The notes under the pieces were generated by a model, which made no database searches, was not told where the DNA came from, and saw nothing but the letters and a program-made list of their open reading frames with translations. Shown here one piece after another: positions 1 through 7,900 of a DNA stretch of 17,237 bases. The translations under genes were made by a program, and so were the position numbers. The stretch is from Streptomyces sp. NRRL F-2664. Its GTDB lineage: Bacteria; Actinomycetota; Actinomycetes; Streptomycetales; Streptomycetaceae. Positions within the stretch are counted from its first letter, which is position 1. The number at the start of each line of letters is the position of its first letter. Location: positions 1 through 17,237 of the forward strand of contig NZ_JOFX01000063.1 in assembly GCF_000719345.1 (NCBI RefSeq), in the 5' to 3' direction.

Positions 1-51
1 GGCACCAACACCTGCACCAACCCCACCACCGGACCCGGCTGCAACAACTAA
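1..51 (+). CDS. 3' end of an unknown gene, cut by the window edge
   Basis: Reading from base 1 gives a 16-residue tail, GTNTCTNPTTGPGCNN, followed by TAA at 49-51. It is rich in Thr and Asn and has two Cys. Such a composition could be the end of a secreted repeat protein or of a ribosomally made peptide precursor, but 16 residues cannot decide. The only support for coding is the open frame and the stop followed downstream by a strong hairpin pair. The rest of the gene lies outside the window. Confidence 0.3.
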   Translation, partial: GTNTCTNPTTGPGCNN

Positions 52-191
52 CCCCAGCAGCAACCACCACCCAGCAGCACCCGGCGCCGGCACGCGCCAG
101 ACACACACCAGCGCACCCGCCAAACACAGCCACCACACCAGACACAGGGCCGGACACCCCCGCACAGCCGCAGGAGTCCCCGGCCCAGCGC

Positions 192-225
192 ATAGCGGCG
201 CACGCGCCGGCACATGCGCCGCTAT
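192..225. terminator. Perfect 11-bp inverted repeat (first of two tandem hairpins)
   Basis: ATAGCGGCGCA at 192-202 is exactly complementary to TGCGCCGCTAT at 215-225, with a 12-nt loop. It lies about 140 nt after the stop of the partial gene at the left edge and just before a second hairpin, so a tandem transcription terminator is the simplest reading. No T-run follows, which is usual for Streptomyces terminators. The 52-191 stretch before it holds no gene that I can support and is almost free of T on this strand. Confidence 0.5.
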
Positions 226-228
226 ACG

Positions 229-254
229 CCCCCCGGGCGCACACGCCCGGGGGG
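229..254. terminator. Perfect 11-bp GC hairpin with 4-nt loop
   Basis: CCCCCCGGGCG at 229-239 pairs with CGCCCGGGGGG at 244-254 around a 4-nt loop. This is a very stable stem placed 3 nt after the first hairpin. Together they would stop transcription in either direction. It also separates the left-edge gene from the permease remnant that becomes recognisable near 300. Confidence 0.6.
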
Positions 255-299
255 ACACACACCAGACAGCAGCAGCCCGCCGCTGCAAGCGCGACGCCC

Positions 300-675
300 G
301 GCAGGGAATCAGCCTTCCACAGGCCGTCCTTCGCGGCGGTCGGCGATCCTGATCGCCTGCCCGTGTCGCACTGACCGCCGAGAACGCAGGGCGCACCAAG
401 GCCGTCGGCGAGATGACCGGCGATCCCCTCGACGACGAGCTGGGGACCGCCATTGCGGCGGACGGCGCCGCACCGACGCTCTCCACGGCGGCCGGCGGCC
501 CGCCCGACACCACCAACTCCGAGAAGACCAGCGTCATGGCCGCCACCCGCGTCTACTCATGGCGGCCCACTGGGCGGCGGCGGGTTTCGCGCTGCTCTTC
601 AGTCCGTGCCGACGCGGTCGTCGCTGCGATCCCCGGCGGCGTCCTCGGCGGCATCCCCGTCATCCTCTTCGGGTC
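300..675 (+). pseudogene. NCS2-family (uracil/xanthine-type) permease fragment
   Basis: Three plus-strand frames read in succession give a collinear match to the conserved middle of bacterial NCS2 nucleobase:cation symporters: AILIA, then LTAENAGRTKAVGEMTGDP (about 368-426), then GGPPDTTNSEKTSVMAATRV (about 496-555), then AAHWAAAGFALLFS (about 560-604), then VVAAIPGGVLGGIPVILFG (about 619-672). The GGPP-TT-E-N/K--VMA segment and the AAIPGGVLGG segment are hallmarks of this family, which imports uracil, xanthine or related bases with a cation through about 14 membrane helices. Only roughly 125 of the usual 430 or so residues remain. There are at least three frameshifts, and similarity ends at about 672, where the opposite-strand IS5-type transposase begins. 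The identification is from memory of the family. The fragment cannot be functional. Confidence 0.6.
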
Positions 676-1417
676 GCACCGGGCGATGGTGTTCTCGCTG
701 GTGAGGCTGCGGGCCATGAGGTCGGTCATCGCAATGCGGATCGGCTTCGGATCCCCGGGGAAGGGTTTTATAGTCGCGGGCCAGGCGGCGATGGAGCATC
801 AGCCAGCCGTTGACCGCTCGACTGCCCACCGCTTCGGGATCGGAGTGGATTCCCTGGTCCCGGGGTCGCGGGTGGTGATTTCCATGTCGATGCCAAGGAT
901 GCGGCGTGTTCCACAAGGTGTTGGCGGTAGCCGCCGTCGACCCACACCCTTGCGGATGCCTGGGTGGTCGGCGGCGACCTGGTCCAGGAGCCGGGTGCCG
1001 GCGACGGAGTTGCACGCTGGCCGCGGTGACCACACCGCGGGCAGGAGCCCAGGCCCTTCGGTGACGATGCTTGTTCCTGTTGGCGGTCTTCTTGCCGGCG
1101 TCGATACCCTGCCCGACAGCCGGGACGCTGGTGGAGGTCTTGACGCTCTGAGCACCGATCACACAGGCCGACCGCTCGCCATCCCGCCCCTCATTCTCCT
1201 GCAGTAGGCCGTGAGCTGGACGAACATGCCCCCACCGGCAGACAGCGCCACTGCACCCCGGTCCGGTCGACATGCAAGACCGCCTCCATGATGTCGCGCA
1301 GATCGTGCCGTGGTGGCCGACCTAAGCCCCAGGGCCCTGCCCCGGCGCTCGAATCGCCAGGCGGCAAGCACCGGCTCCACCAACTCCTTCGGCATTGGAC
1401 AGATCGGCGGATGCATG
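665..1417 (-). pseudogene. IS5-family transposase, multiply frameshifted
   Basis: Reading right to left, collinear pieces of a Streptomyces IS5-type DDE transposase appear in alternating frames: SADLSNAE and ELVEPVLAAWRFERRGRALG (about 1330-1410), HDLRDIMEAVLHVDRTGVQW (about 1257-1316), SVKTSTSVPAVGQGIDAGKK (about 1090-1150), AGTRLLDQVAADHPGIRKG (about 950-1006), VDGGYRQHLVEHA, then GIDMEITTRDPGTRESTPIP (about 840-900), and GWLMLHRRLARDY (about 770-810). The catalytic-region blocks GIDAGKK and VDGGYR and the segment KRWAVER can still be seen, but at least five indels separate them. The 3' end merges with the permease remnant, suggesting the element once inserted there. No clear terminal inverted repeats were found. 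It is inactive. Confidence 0.75.
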
Positions 1418-1637
1418 GCGAAGCGGCGTCCGCATGCGAGTAAAGCCGCAGGCCGAGTGCGCCCAGGCGCACAAACGATGACGCCGGAAGCACACGGTTT
1501 GGACAGCCTGGCATAACGACCTAAGGCAGGTGAAAACCTGTCCCGCCGCGACCATGTTTGGCGCATCCTCAGCCACCAGCACCGCCTCCTGGGCGGGTTC
1601 ACCTCTGCAGCCCGGCCCGGGGTGTGCCAGCTTCAGG

Positions 1638-2114
1638 TCAGCACGGCGGCCGATGCCGCACCGTGCACGCCGTACGGGCACACCCGGAGTCAGACCCGCC
1701 CGGCTCCCGTAGCCGCCACGGCCACCGCCTTAATGACCTGCACCAGTCCTTACCCAATCGGGACTTTTGCGGATCTGCGCAATTAACCAGCTCGAAGGGC
1801 GATCCTGCTGAAGCTGCACGGCCCGACACGAATCCTAGCCTGTAATTTTTTACATCATAGCCATACAGCCATTCGCCTGACGTGCCGCTGTCGAATCCGT
1901 TCTCGTAGCATGCAACAAGAAGCCTGTCGCCGCTCTTTACAACGCCTCTAACAGTCGATCTGCTGTCGGACGACTCATGCAGCCTGGAATCACCTGTCAA
2001 AGTTACAGCGTGGAGCCTGATGTCTACTGCCTGCGCCGCCTGGCAGTGCTGCCGAAACCTATTAGGACAGCGGCCACCAGGGACTACTCTGAGAGCTTTT
2101 CCGGATCTTCTCAT
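1638..2114 (-). pseudogene. Frameshifted small secreted protein with SH3-like domain
   Basis: ATG at 2112-2114 follows a strong ribosome site (GGAGG, 8 nt upstream). The first residues are MRRSGKALRVV. The hydrophobic core expected next (LVAAVLIGFGSTA) is in the +1 frame between about 2080 and 2042. The original frame then resumes with QAAQAVDIRLHAV and continues through GVVKSGDRLLVACYENG, GTSGEWLYGYDV and LGFVSGRAA to FELVNCADPQ. That second part resembles bacterial SH3-type domains of secreted actinobacterial proteins (strand-turn-strand, W-Y-G, G-F/W-V), with a likely disulfide between the two Cys. So the gene reads as an exported protein disrupted by two compensating single-base indels in C runs, either true mutations or sequence errors. 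The frame stays open to 1638, but the true C-terminus is probably nearer 1750. Base composition is lower in GC than its neighbours. Confidence 0.45.
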
Positions 2115-2247
2115 TCCCCTGCCTCCGCTCCGATATCTCTGATATGCGATAGATCGGGCTCCCTGTTTATCAAGTGGCAAGTCTTCGTTCGTGCTGCATT
2201 CAGCATGAGCCCTAGAACTGGAACGACTCCGGGTCGGGGCGGGACTG

Positions 2248-2400
2248 CTACTCGCAGTTCGCATTAACCGTGGTCCAGCTCCCTGGGCGTTGCACGGTTT
2301 GCGAAGACACCTCATGGCAAGCCACGCTGTTTTCCTGTGCGTAGCCATTCATGTTGCCGAGCGCTTGAAATACGAGTCGGAGGCTGACCAGGCGGATACG
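2248..2400 (-). other. Gene-poor stretch 2115-2454 with a possible secreted-protein scrap
   Basis: No intact gene is supported between the SH3-like gene and the Tn3 scrap at 2455. On the minus strand one frame from about 2355 reads NMNGYAQENSVACHEVSS, continues to a W-T-T-V-N-A-N-C-E tail, and ends with TAG at 2248-2250. This looks like the end of a small Cys-pair secreted protein. Another frame just upstream (about 2355-2440) reads MGSAALMAPTASQAYPPGQP, reminiscent of a signal-peptide end plus Pro-rich linker. A frameshifted gene remnant is possible but weakly supported. Confidence 0.2.
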
Positions 2401-2454
2401 CCTGCGAGGCGGTGGGAGCCATGAGAGCCGCTGAGCCCATTAGATGAGCGGCCG

Positions 2455-2610
2455 GGACGGCAGCAGTGTGAGGAGCGACTCCGGGCGGCCATGAGACCGC
2501 TTGGTTGCCCACGCGATCTCGGCTTCGTCCGGGGTGAAGAACTGCGCCAGCTCGCGCGCGGGGATGATCAATTTGAACCTCGGATACGCCGTCTACTCGA
2601 CCGACGCCAC
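2455..2610 (-). pseudogene. N-terminal scrap of a Tn3-family transposase
   Basis: A GTG at 2608-2610 opens MASVE, then a TAG (2593-2595), then TAYPRFKLIIPARELAQFFT followed by a P-D-E-A-E-I-A-W-A-T-K-R stretch and G-R-P-E-S-L-L-T-L-L. This is the N-terminal DNA-binding-region start (DUF4158-like) of Tn3-family transposases. Similarity stops at about 2455, where an unrelated sequence and a stop follow, so only about 50 residues of some 1000 remain. The DNA at 2465-2570 closely matches 7924-8029, the corresponding part of the larger transposase remnant in this window, but this copy keeps a more typical N-terminus. It probably marks an old insertion or deletion endpoint. Confidence 0.7.
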
Positions 2611-2764
2611 AGCCACACCGCCAATCTCATGACCGGGAGCACCCTACGCGGGTCCCGCCTACGATCGCCACGGACCGTCATCCCACGTGGCAACATCCTG
2701 CAGGGCGAGTGTCACGGGTGTTCAAGTGGCCCGTTCGGGCGCCTATAGAATGAGGAATTTTCGA

Positions 2765-3241
2765 ATGTTGAAGAGCAGGATGGAGCGAGGACTGCTGGCC
2801 GCCATTCCGGTCGCCGCCGTTTTGCTCGCGGCTCCCGTCGCCGCGCATGCTGCAGATATCTCCAGCGAATTGCCTAGGATGAGCCCCTACCCTGAACAGC
2901 TCTACACAAAGAATTCAACCGGTTTCAGCCTTTCACTTGAGCGGGCAGACTTCGCCGGAAGCGGCTTCACCCAAGCGCCGGAAAAAACTATACCTCCCAA
3001 CTCGCAATCATTCTGGTCATTTTCGCATGACTCCACCCATTCAGTAAAAGTTGAATACTCGATTGGCGATACGGGCGATAGTGCCATAATGGAAACGCCC
3101 GGTCCATCCCCAGAGGGCGGGTCCTATGGCTGTAAAGTGGTAGACACATACGGTAATCCCGCTACGAGATTTTCCTGCACTGTTGAGTCGCCGCCTCGTC
3201 CCTTCACGCCGATGACGTTTACCGTGGGAGAGACTAAGTAA
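2765..3241 (+). CDS. Secreted Cys-pair beta-sandwich-like protein (unknown function)
   Basis: This is a 158-aa protein. I chose the ATG at 2765 because GAGGA at 2752-2756 sits 8 nt upstream. An in-frame ATG at 2750 lacks such a site. Residues 1-29 form a Sec signal peptide (basic start, long Ala/Val/Leu core, cleavage after A-H-A). The mature part of about 129 residues has no membrane helix, carries C123 and C138 (likely one disulfide) and the pattern NSTGFSLSL, P-x-x-TIPPNSQSFW, HSVKVEYSIGD. This recalls small secreted beta-sandwich proteins of the aegerolysin/ET79-like type, but the match is by pattern only. It shares spaced motifs with the next plus-strand gene (3539-4021), so the two are probably distant paralogues. 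A 52-bp palindrome lies 58 nt downstream. Function unknown. Confidence 0.8.
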   Translation: MLKSRMERGLLAAIPVAAVLLAAPVAAHAADISSELPRMSPYPEQLYTKNSTGFSLSLERADFAGSGFTQAPEKTIPPNSQSFWSFSHDSTHSVKVEYSIGDTGDSAIMETPGPSPEGGSYGCKVVDTYGNPATRFSCTVESPPRPFTPMTFTVGETK

Positions 3242-3299
3242 CGTCCACAGAGGTGGTAAGAGGGTTCTGGATTCGATGTGACCTCACACGGAGGCGCTT

Positions 3300-3351
3300 G
3301 GATACGCGCGGTAGCGCCCGGGGCATGCCCCGGGCGCTACCGCGCGTATCC
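3300..3351. terminator. 52-bp perfect palindrome, probable bidirectional terminator
   Basis: The 26 bases at 3300-3325 are exactly the reverse complement of 3326-3351, with no mismatch and no spacer. The stem begins GGATACGCGCGGTAGCGCCC. It lies after the stop of the 2765-3241 gene and before the 3539-4021 gene, as expected for a terminator. It is unusually long and perfect. Read on the minus strand it is preceded by CTTTGGAGGG, giving the same CTTTGGAGG-R-GAT-R-CGC start as the 72-bp palindrome at 4184-4255. Confidence 0.75.
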
Positions 3352-3538
3352 CCTCCAAAGACCAGATACGCCCTGCGCGCGGGCGTAGAGGGCACCGTCA
3401 ACCAGCCCTCGACTTCTGCGCGGCCACGTGGCGAAGAAGCCGCGAGGGTAGGCCCTGGCCGACTGGCGAAGCGGTCGGGGCCGGGCCAGCATGGTTGTGC
3501 TGCTTCTCGGGTTGATGCGTTACCAGTAGGAGAGCGAG

Positions 3539-4021
3539 ATGCGCAGATATCCACGACTGATCAAGGTGGCTCTCGCCGTATTGGCGGTTGGCTCTGCGGT
3601 GGCGGCTCCTGCTTCTGCTTCTGGTGTGGATGCTGGGTCCGGAAACTCGGTGATGGTGCCGTCGGCGTCTCTTCCGGTGGTCGCTGTCGGGACGGTCACA
3701 GGACGGTATGAGGTCCGGGTGGTCAAGGCCACCCACGGGTTCACGATTTCCAGATACTCGAGCACGCCGGGGCAGGAATGGCTGACTAAGCCAAGCTTCG
3801 TAGACAAGGGCACGCCTGCAGCCATCGACTCCCTCTGGCAGGACAGCAGCGGTTCACCTGCTTCGTTTACGCTGGCTAACATTGACGGGAGCTGCGACAT
3901 CAAAGTCCGTCCGGACAAAGTCATGACAGCTAGCATTAATTGCACTTTGGACATCGATTCCCGTGTCGGCTTCGACCCCACGATCGGTCGGACTGTGATC
4001 GATATCAGCCAGAACTCATAG
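3539..4021 (+). CDS. Secreted Cys-pair protein, divergent relative of the 2765-3241 product
   Basis: This is a 160-aa protein starting at ATG 3539, with AGGAG at 3528-3532 as ribosome site. Residues 1-27 are a Sec signal peptide (MRRYPRLIK, Ala/Val core, cleavage after A-S-A). The mature part is soluble and beta-rich, with C119 and C135 likely disulfide-bonded. Its K-A-T-H-GFTIS (63-71), the W81-x-x-x-P85 segment, S-L-W (98-100) and C-x(15)-C-T match in order and spacing K-N-S-T-GFSLS (49-57), P72, S-F-W (82-84) and C-x(14)-C-T in the upstream secreted protein. A common fold is therefore likely despite low identity. I do not recognise a named family. The 3357-3538 leader is intergenic and presumably carries the promoter. 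The gene is intact. Confidence 0.8.
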   Translation: MRRYPRLIKVALAVLAVGSAVAAPASASGVDAGSGNSVMVPSASLPVVAVGTVTGRYEVRVVKATHGFTISRYSSTPGQEWLTKPSFVDKGTPAAIDSLWQDSSGSPASFTLANIDGSCDIKVRPDKVMTASINCTLDIDSRVGFDPTIGRTVIDISQNS

Positions 4022-4183
4022 CGGGATCGCCCTGGCTGGCTGTTCGCCGCCGAACGGGCCCAGAGAGTCGTCGGCGTGGTCGCCAGCGCTGACGATCGCA
4101 TCTCGCGCCCGCCCCCTGGAGACGTCCGTCACGCACCCGACATGCCGGCCAAGACGATGTCCTTGTGTGTAGCTGATCAAGCT

Positions 4184-4255
4184 GGGCTTTGGAGGAGATG
4201 CGCCCGAAGGGCGCCCCCGCGGGGGCGCCCTTCGGGCGCATCTCCTCCAAAGCCC
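4184..4255. terminator. 72-bp perfect palindrome between convergent genes
   Basis: Bases 4184-4219 (GGGCTTTGGAGGAGATGCGC, then CCGAAGGGCGCCCCCG) are exactly the reverse complement of 4220-4255, giving a 36-bp perfect stem with no spacer. It starts one base beyond the stop codon of the minus-strand gene 4257-4715 and lies 162 nt past the stop of the plus-strand gene 3539-4021, so it can terminate both. The length and perfection are well above a normal factor-independent hairpin, and it could extrude as a cruciform. Confidence 0.8.
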
Positions 4256-4256
4256 T

Positions 4257-4715
4257 TCAGGTGGTGGCGCACTTGCGGCCGGTGATGACTTCGAGTTCGT
4301 AGAGGCCGCCTTCGGGCCCCGCCTCGGTTCTGACCACGCGGATCTGTCCGCGGGCCTCGCAGTACTTTCCGGTGCCTCCGGTGATGGCGATGACATAGGG
4401 GGTTTGAGGGTTGCGTGTGGCGTTCTGCCAGGTGAGCTGGCCGTCTTCGAGGACGTAGGCCCCGTGGCAGGTTTCGGTCCGGGGGGTGGAGTCAGCCGCG
4501 ATGCAGTTGGTCGTGACGAAGCCGACGTTCTCGCCGTTCCGGTCCAGCAGGTCGGCGGTGATGTTGGGGAACTGTCCCTGGGTGTTGGTAGTGGTGAGGG
4601 TGAACCGCTCCGCACGGTCCTTGTCGTGGTCGGTGTCCGCGTGCGCCAGGGGTGCGCTGAGCACGGCGGAGAGAAGGGTCAGTGCGCACAGGGGCAGCGC
4701 GAGTGAGGCTTTCAC
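4257..4715 (-). CDS. Secreted allene-oxide-cyclase-barrel/dirigent-like protein
   Basis: This is a 152-aa protein from GTG at 4713-4715, chosen because the Sec signal peptide (residues 1-26, MKASLALPL to L-A-H-A) begins there. The ribosome site is weak (GGGA). The mature part shows the pattern of actinobacterial secreted AOC-barrel proteins: F-T-L-T-T-T, D-x-x-G-E-x-VGF, GQLTWQ (92-97), then AITGGTGKYCEARGQ (110-124) before two final strands. The ITGGTGKY-x-x-ARG signature is the clearest link to the dirigent/allene-oxide-cyclase barrel superfamily. Four mature Cys (71, 83, 119, 149) probably form two disulfides. The bacterial members have no established substrate, so the function is unknown. 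It converges on the secreted gene 3539-4021 across the 72-bp palindrome. The 4716-4974 stretch upstream holds no gene. Confidence 0.8.
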   Translation of the reverse strand: MKASLALPLCALTLLSAVLSAPLAHADTDHDKDRAERFTLTTTNTQGQFPNITADLLDRNGENVGFVTTNCIAADSTPRTETCHGAYVLEDGQLTWQNATRNPQTPYVIAITGGTGKYCEARGQIRVVRTEAGPEGGLYELEVITGRKCATT

Positions 4716-4974
4716 GGGTGTCCCAATTCTGTGGGGGGTGAGAGGGGGCTTCCGTAGGTGATCTAACGCTCGGCCGGGCTGGCTTTCCTGTTGTGCACGG
4801 CCGGACGGGTGTACACGCGTCGCGCGAACGCTGCAGACCAGGAGCGTGTGCCGGCCAGAGTGAGCGGCAAGATCCCAGGTCCAGGCGAAGAAGACCCGAT
4901 AGAGGTCGGCGACGGTGACAGGCAGCGACGTCACCCTCGCGGGCAGCGCCGTCCAGGGCTGGCGAACCCCGTGA

Positions 4975-7900
4975 CTAGACGTCCTGGAGCCGGTGGGTTG
5001 AAACAGGCTGCTGCCTCGTTGCCGTCGCGCTGCTGACTCCGGGCCGGCTTCTTGGAGGCGGAGCGTGGAGGGTGGGGCTGTAGGCGGGTGGGGGTACGTG
5101 GAGCTGGTCCGTGGTGTAGTCACCGAAGCGGAGCACGTTCTCGCGCCGGTAGGGGCTGAGGACGGCCAGGCCGCTCGTGTGCAGGGTCCAGCCTTCGCGG
5201 GCCATCCGGGACAGGACAGCGGTCATGTCGATGGTGGTGGAGAAGACCACGCCGGAGGCGAGAAGGTCGAGGAACTTGACTGCTTTGTCCTGCAGTTCGG
5301 GGTCGCGGCTGGCGAGCCAGCCGGCGTTGCCGAAGTGGAGCCATTTGGTGAAGCCGTTGTACGCCTCGGCCTTGTTCGTCGCCTTCTGGATCTGCTCCCG
5401 AAGCTCTGGCTGCGACAGGTAGCGCAGCAGCACGATCGTGCGTACGGCGCGTCCGACCTCGCGGAAGGCCTGGTAGATCTGGTTCTTTCGGGATCGGTTG
5501 TCCAGGCGCCGTAGCAGGGTGACCGAGGAGACGGTGCCCTGCTGGACGGAGAGGGCGACCTGCCTGAGGTCGGGCCAGTGGCGACGGATCAGCTCCCAGT
5601 CGACGGCGGTGCGCGGGTCGGTGGAGAACAGTGGGTCGATGTGCCGGTAGCGCACGTTCGGGTCGGGGCGGTGGAAAGTGAGGTCCTGGAAGTTGCGGAT
5701 CCTGGGCAGCAGGTCGATCCCCAGCCCGAGCGCGAGTCCGAAGACCGGGAACGACTGCCCTTGGGTAGCGGCGTGCACCTGCTCCGGTCGCGCCGTGGAC
5801 TGGTTCTGCAGCAGGGAGTCGATCAGGTAGACGGCCTCCCAGACCCCGCAGGGCACGAACCGGGAGAAGAGCGCGACGTAGGTGTCGGCGACCAGGTGAT
5901 GGGCGATGCCGCCGTAACCGCCGTAGCGGATCGAGGTTTCGGCCAGGAGGTTGTCGACGGCCGCGTCCATCATCGTGCCGTCACCGCCGCGACCGACCCG
6001 TCGCCCCACGCGCGCACCAAATCCAGGTCGAGATGGGCGTCGACGACATCAGCGCTGGCCCGGGCGAGGTTCTTCGCGGTGCAGTGGCGTTTCGCGATCG
6101 CCGCGAGCTCATGCGCAGCCACGGTGTTTATGTGGCGGGCGGCCTGGGTGGCGCCGAGGCCGGAGCCGTATGAGAACGCGGTGACCACGTACCGGGCCAG
6201 CGGGTCCTTCAGCTTCGGGTCCGACCCCGACAACGGGCCCAGGCGGTGCCACCATCCGGTCCAGTGCGCGGCCCTCGCCAGGTGCTCCAGGATGCCCCGG
6301 GCCGGCAGGCGCTGGTCCAGCTCGGCCTCCAGCGCGGCGGCGGAGGCGGTGCGCTCCCTGCCTTGACGCTGCTTGAGCGAGGGCACCCCCGTGAGGGGGT
6401 CGATGGTCAGGTCCGCGTTGTCCGGGTATCCGGCATCCACCTGATCCGCGACCTTGGCGAGCTGCCGCTTCAGGTGGTCCACGAAGGCGTCGGCGGTGCC
6501 GGGGATGCCAGCCTGCTCGCAGAACACGGGGGATCTGCTGCTCCACCCGCTCCCAGGGCAGGAGCATCGTCGTCCAGTCACCGAAGTCCTCCGCCCCGAC
6601 CACCGCGACGTCCCCGCAGCGCAGCTCCTCGACCAGGTAGGCGAACACCAGGGCCTCGAAATGCCGGCGCACCAACATCCCCGGACGGTTCTTCGCATAC
6701 ACCGTCGTGCGCCACTGCGCCGAGGCGAACGACAGGTCCAACGCCCCCGGCTCCGGGGCCGCGCCACCAGCCAGCGCCGTGGGAGCCACGATCGTGTCCG
6801 AGATCAGCTCGCGGGTCAGGTGCTGGTGCGCGAGCGCGTGCTGGAGGGCGTCCAGCACACTGCGGTCCCGGGACGTCGGAACGAAGGTGAGCATTCGAGC
6901 TCCACCAGCGGGGTCCAGTTCCCGCCCCGGTACGCGGCCAGCGCCTCGATCTCCGCCAGCTGGGCGTCGAAACCGCCACCGGTCTCCACCACCTCGCGGA
7001 TGCGCTTGACCGCCAGCGCGTCGCCCAGGCTCACCTGGCTGGCCCGGTCGGCGCGCTCATCTACGACATGCTCCTTCAGTACGGTCAGCACGTCCCGGTA
7101 GGAGACCAGAAGCTGCTCAGTGGACGCCTTATGACGCTGCTCCAGAGCCGCCAGCTCCTCCTGAGCCCGCTTGCCGTGCCGGGCCATCCGCTTGGACCGC
7201 ATCACCACGAATTCATCCCGCACGCGCGCCCTGGCCTTCGCCACCGTGCACGCCAGCAGCGCGGTCCGGCGCGGATCGACCACGTCCAGCATCTCACCGA
7301 CCGACAGCACTCTCGCCTGCTCCGCGAACGCGCTGACCTTCGCCGCAGCTACGCCTTCCACCCATCGGGCGGCGTCGCCGAAGCCGTCGACCAGGTCGAC
7401 GCGCTCGCCGTGCTGCCGGAACCTCGACCATGTCGCCCGCCGACCCGGCTCCTTGACTGGTCGAACGGGCTGCGGCGCTCACCGTCCGGCACCACCAGCA
7501 GCCCGGCCAGCCGGTCCCGGGCCTGGCCCACCCCCTCGGCGATCCCGGCGCAGATTTCGCCCTCCACCCGCGTCCTGATCGAGGCCGCCATCCGGTCCAG
7601 CGTCGAGAACCCCGGCAGCTCCAGGCCCGCGCGGACCAGCTCCTCCAGCGCCACATTGACCAAGTCCACCACCGATGCACGAACCGGCGCGGCCTCCCCC
7701 ATCGCGGCGACAGCGATCTCCCGGGCACGGGCCGGGTCATGCACCAGGCACAGGTACTCCCGGATCCAGGCGCGATAGCGCTTCACTGTCCGCTCTTCGT
7801 GCCGCCGGTACAACGTCCTCCGCCAGACCTGCCGCCGCACGCGCCCGGGCGGCGATCCGTGCCGGAACCTCGTCCAGGCTGGGGAAGTAGCCCAGCCTAG

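Noticed and set aside
3253..3711. Plus-strand open frame across the 52-bp palindrome and into the second secreted gene
   Set aside because: It translates the palindrome itself, has no ribosome site and overlaps a well-supported signal-peptide gene in another frame.
4745..4780. GGGGGCTTCCGTAGGTGATC as the left terminal repeat of the minus-strand Tn3 element
   Set aside because: Beyond GGGGCT it does not align with the candidate right end (GGGGCTACTTGGTTACGCTA, minus strand from 8104).
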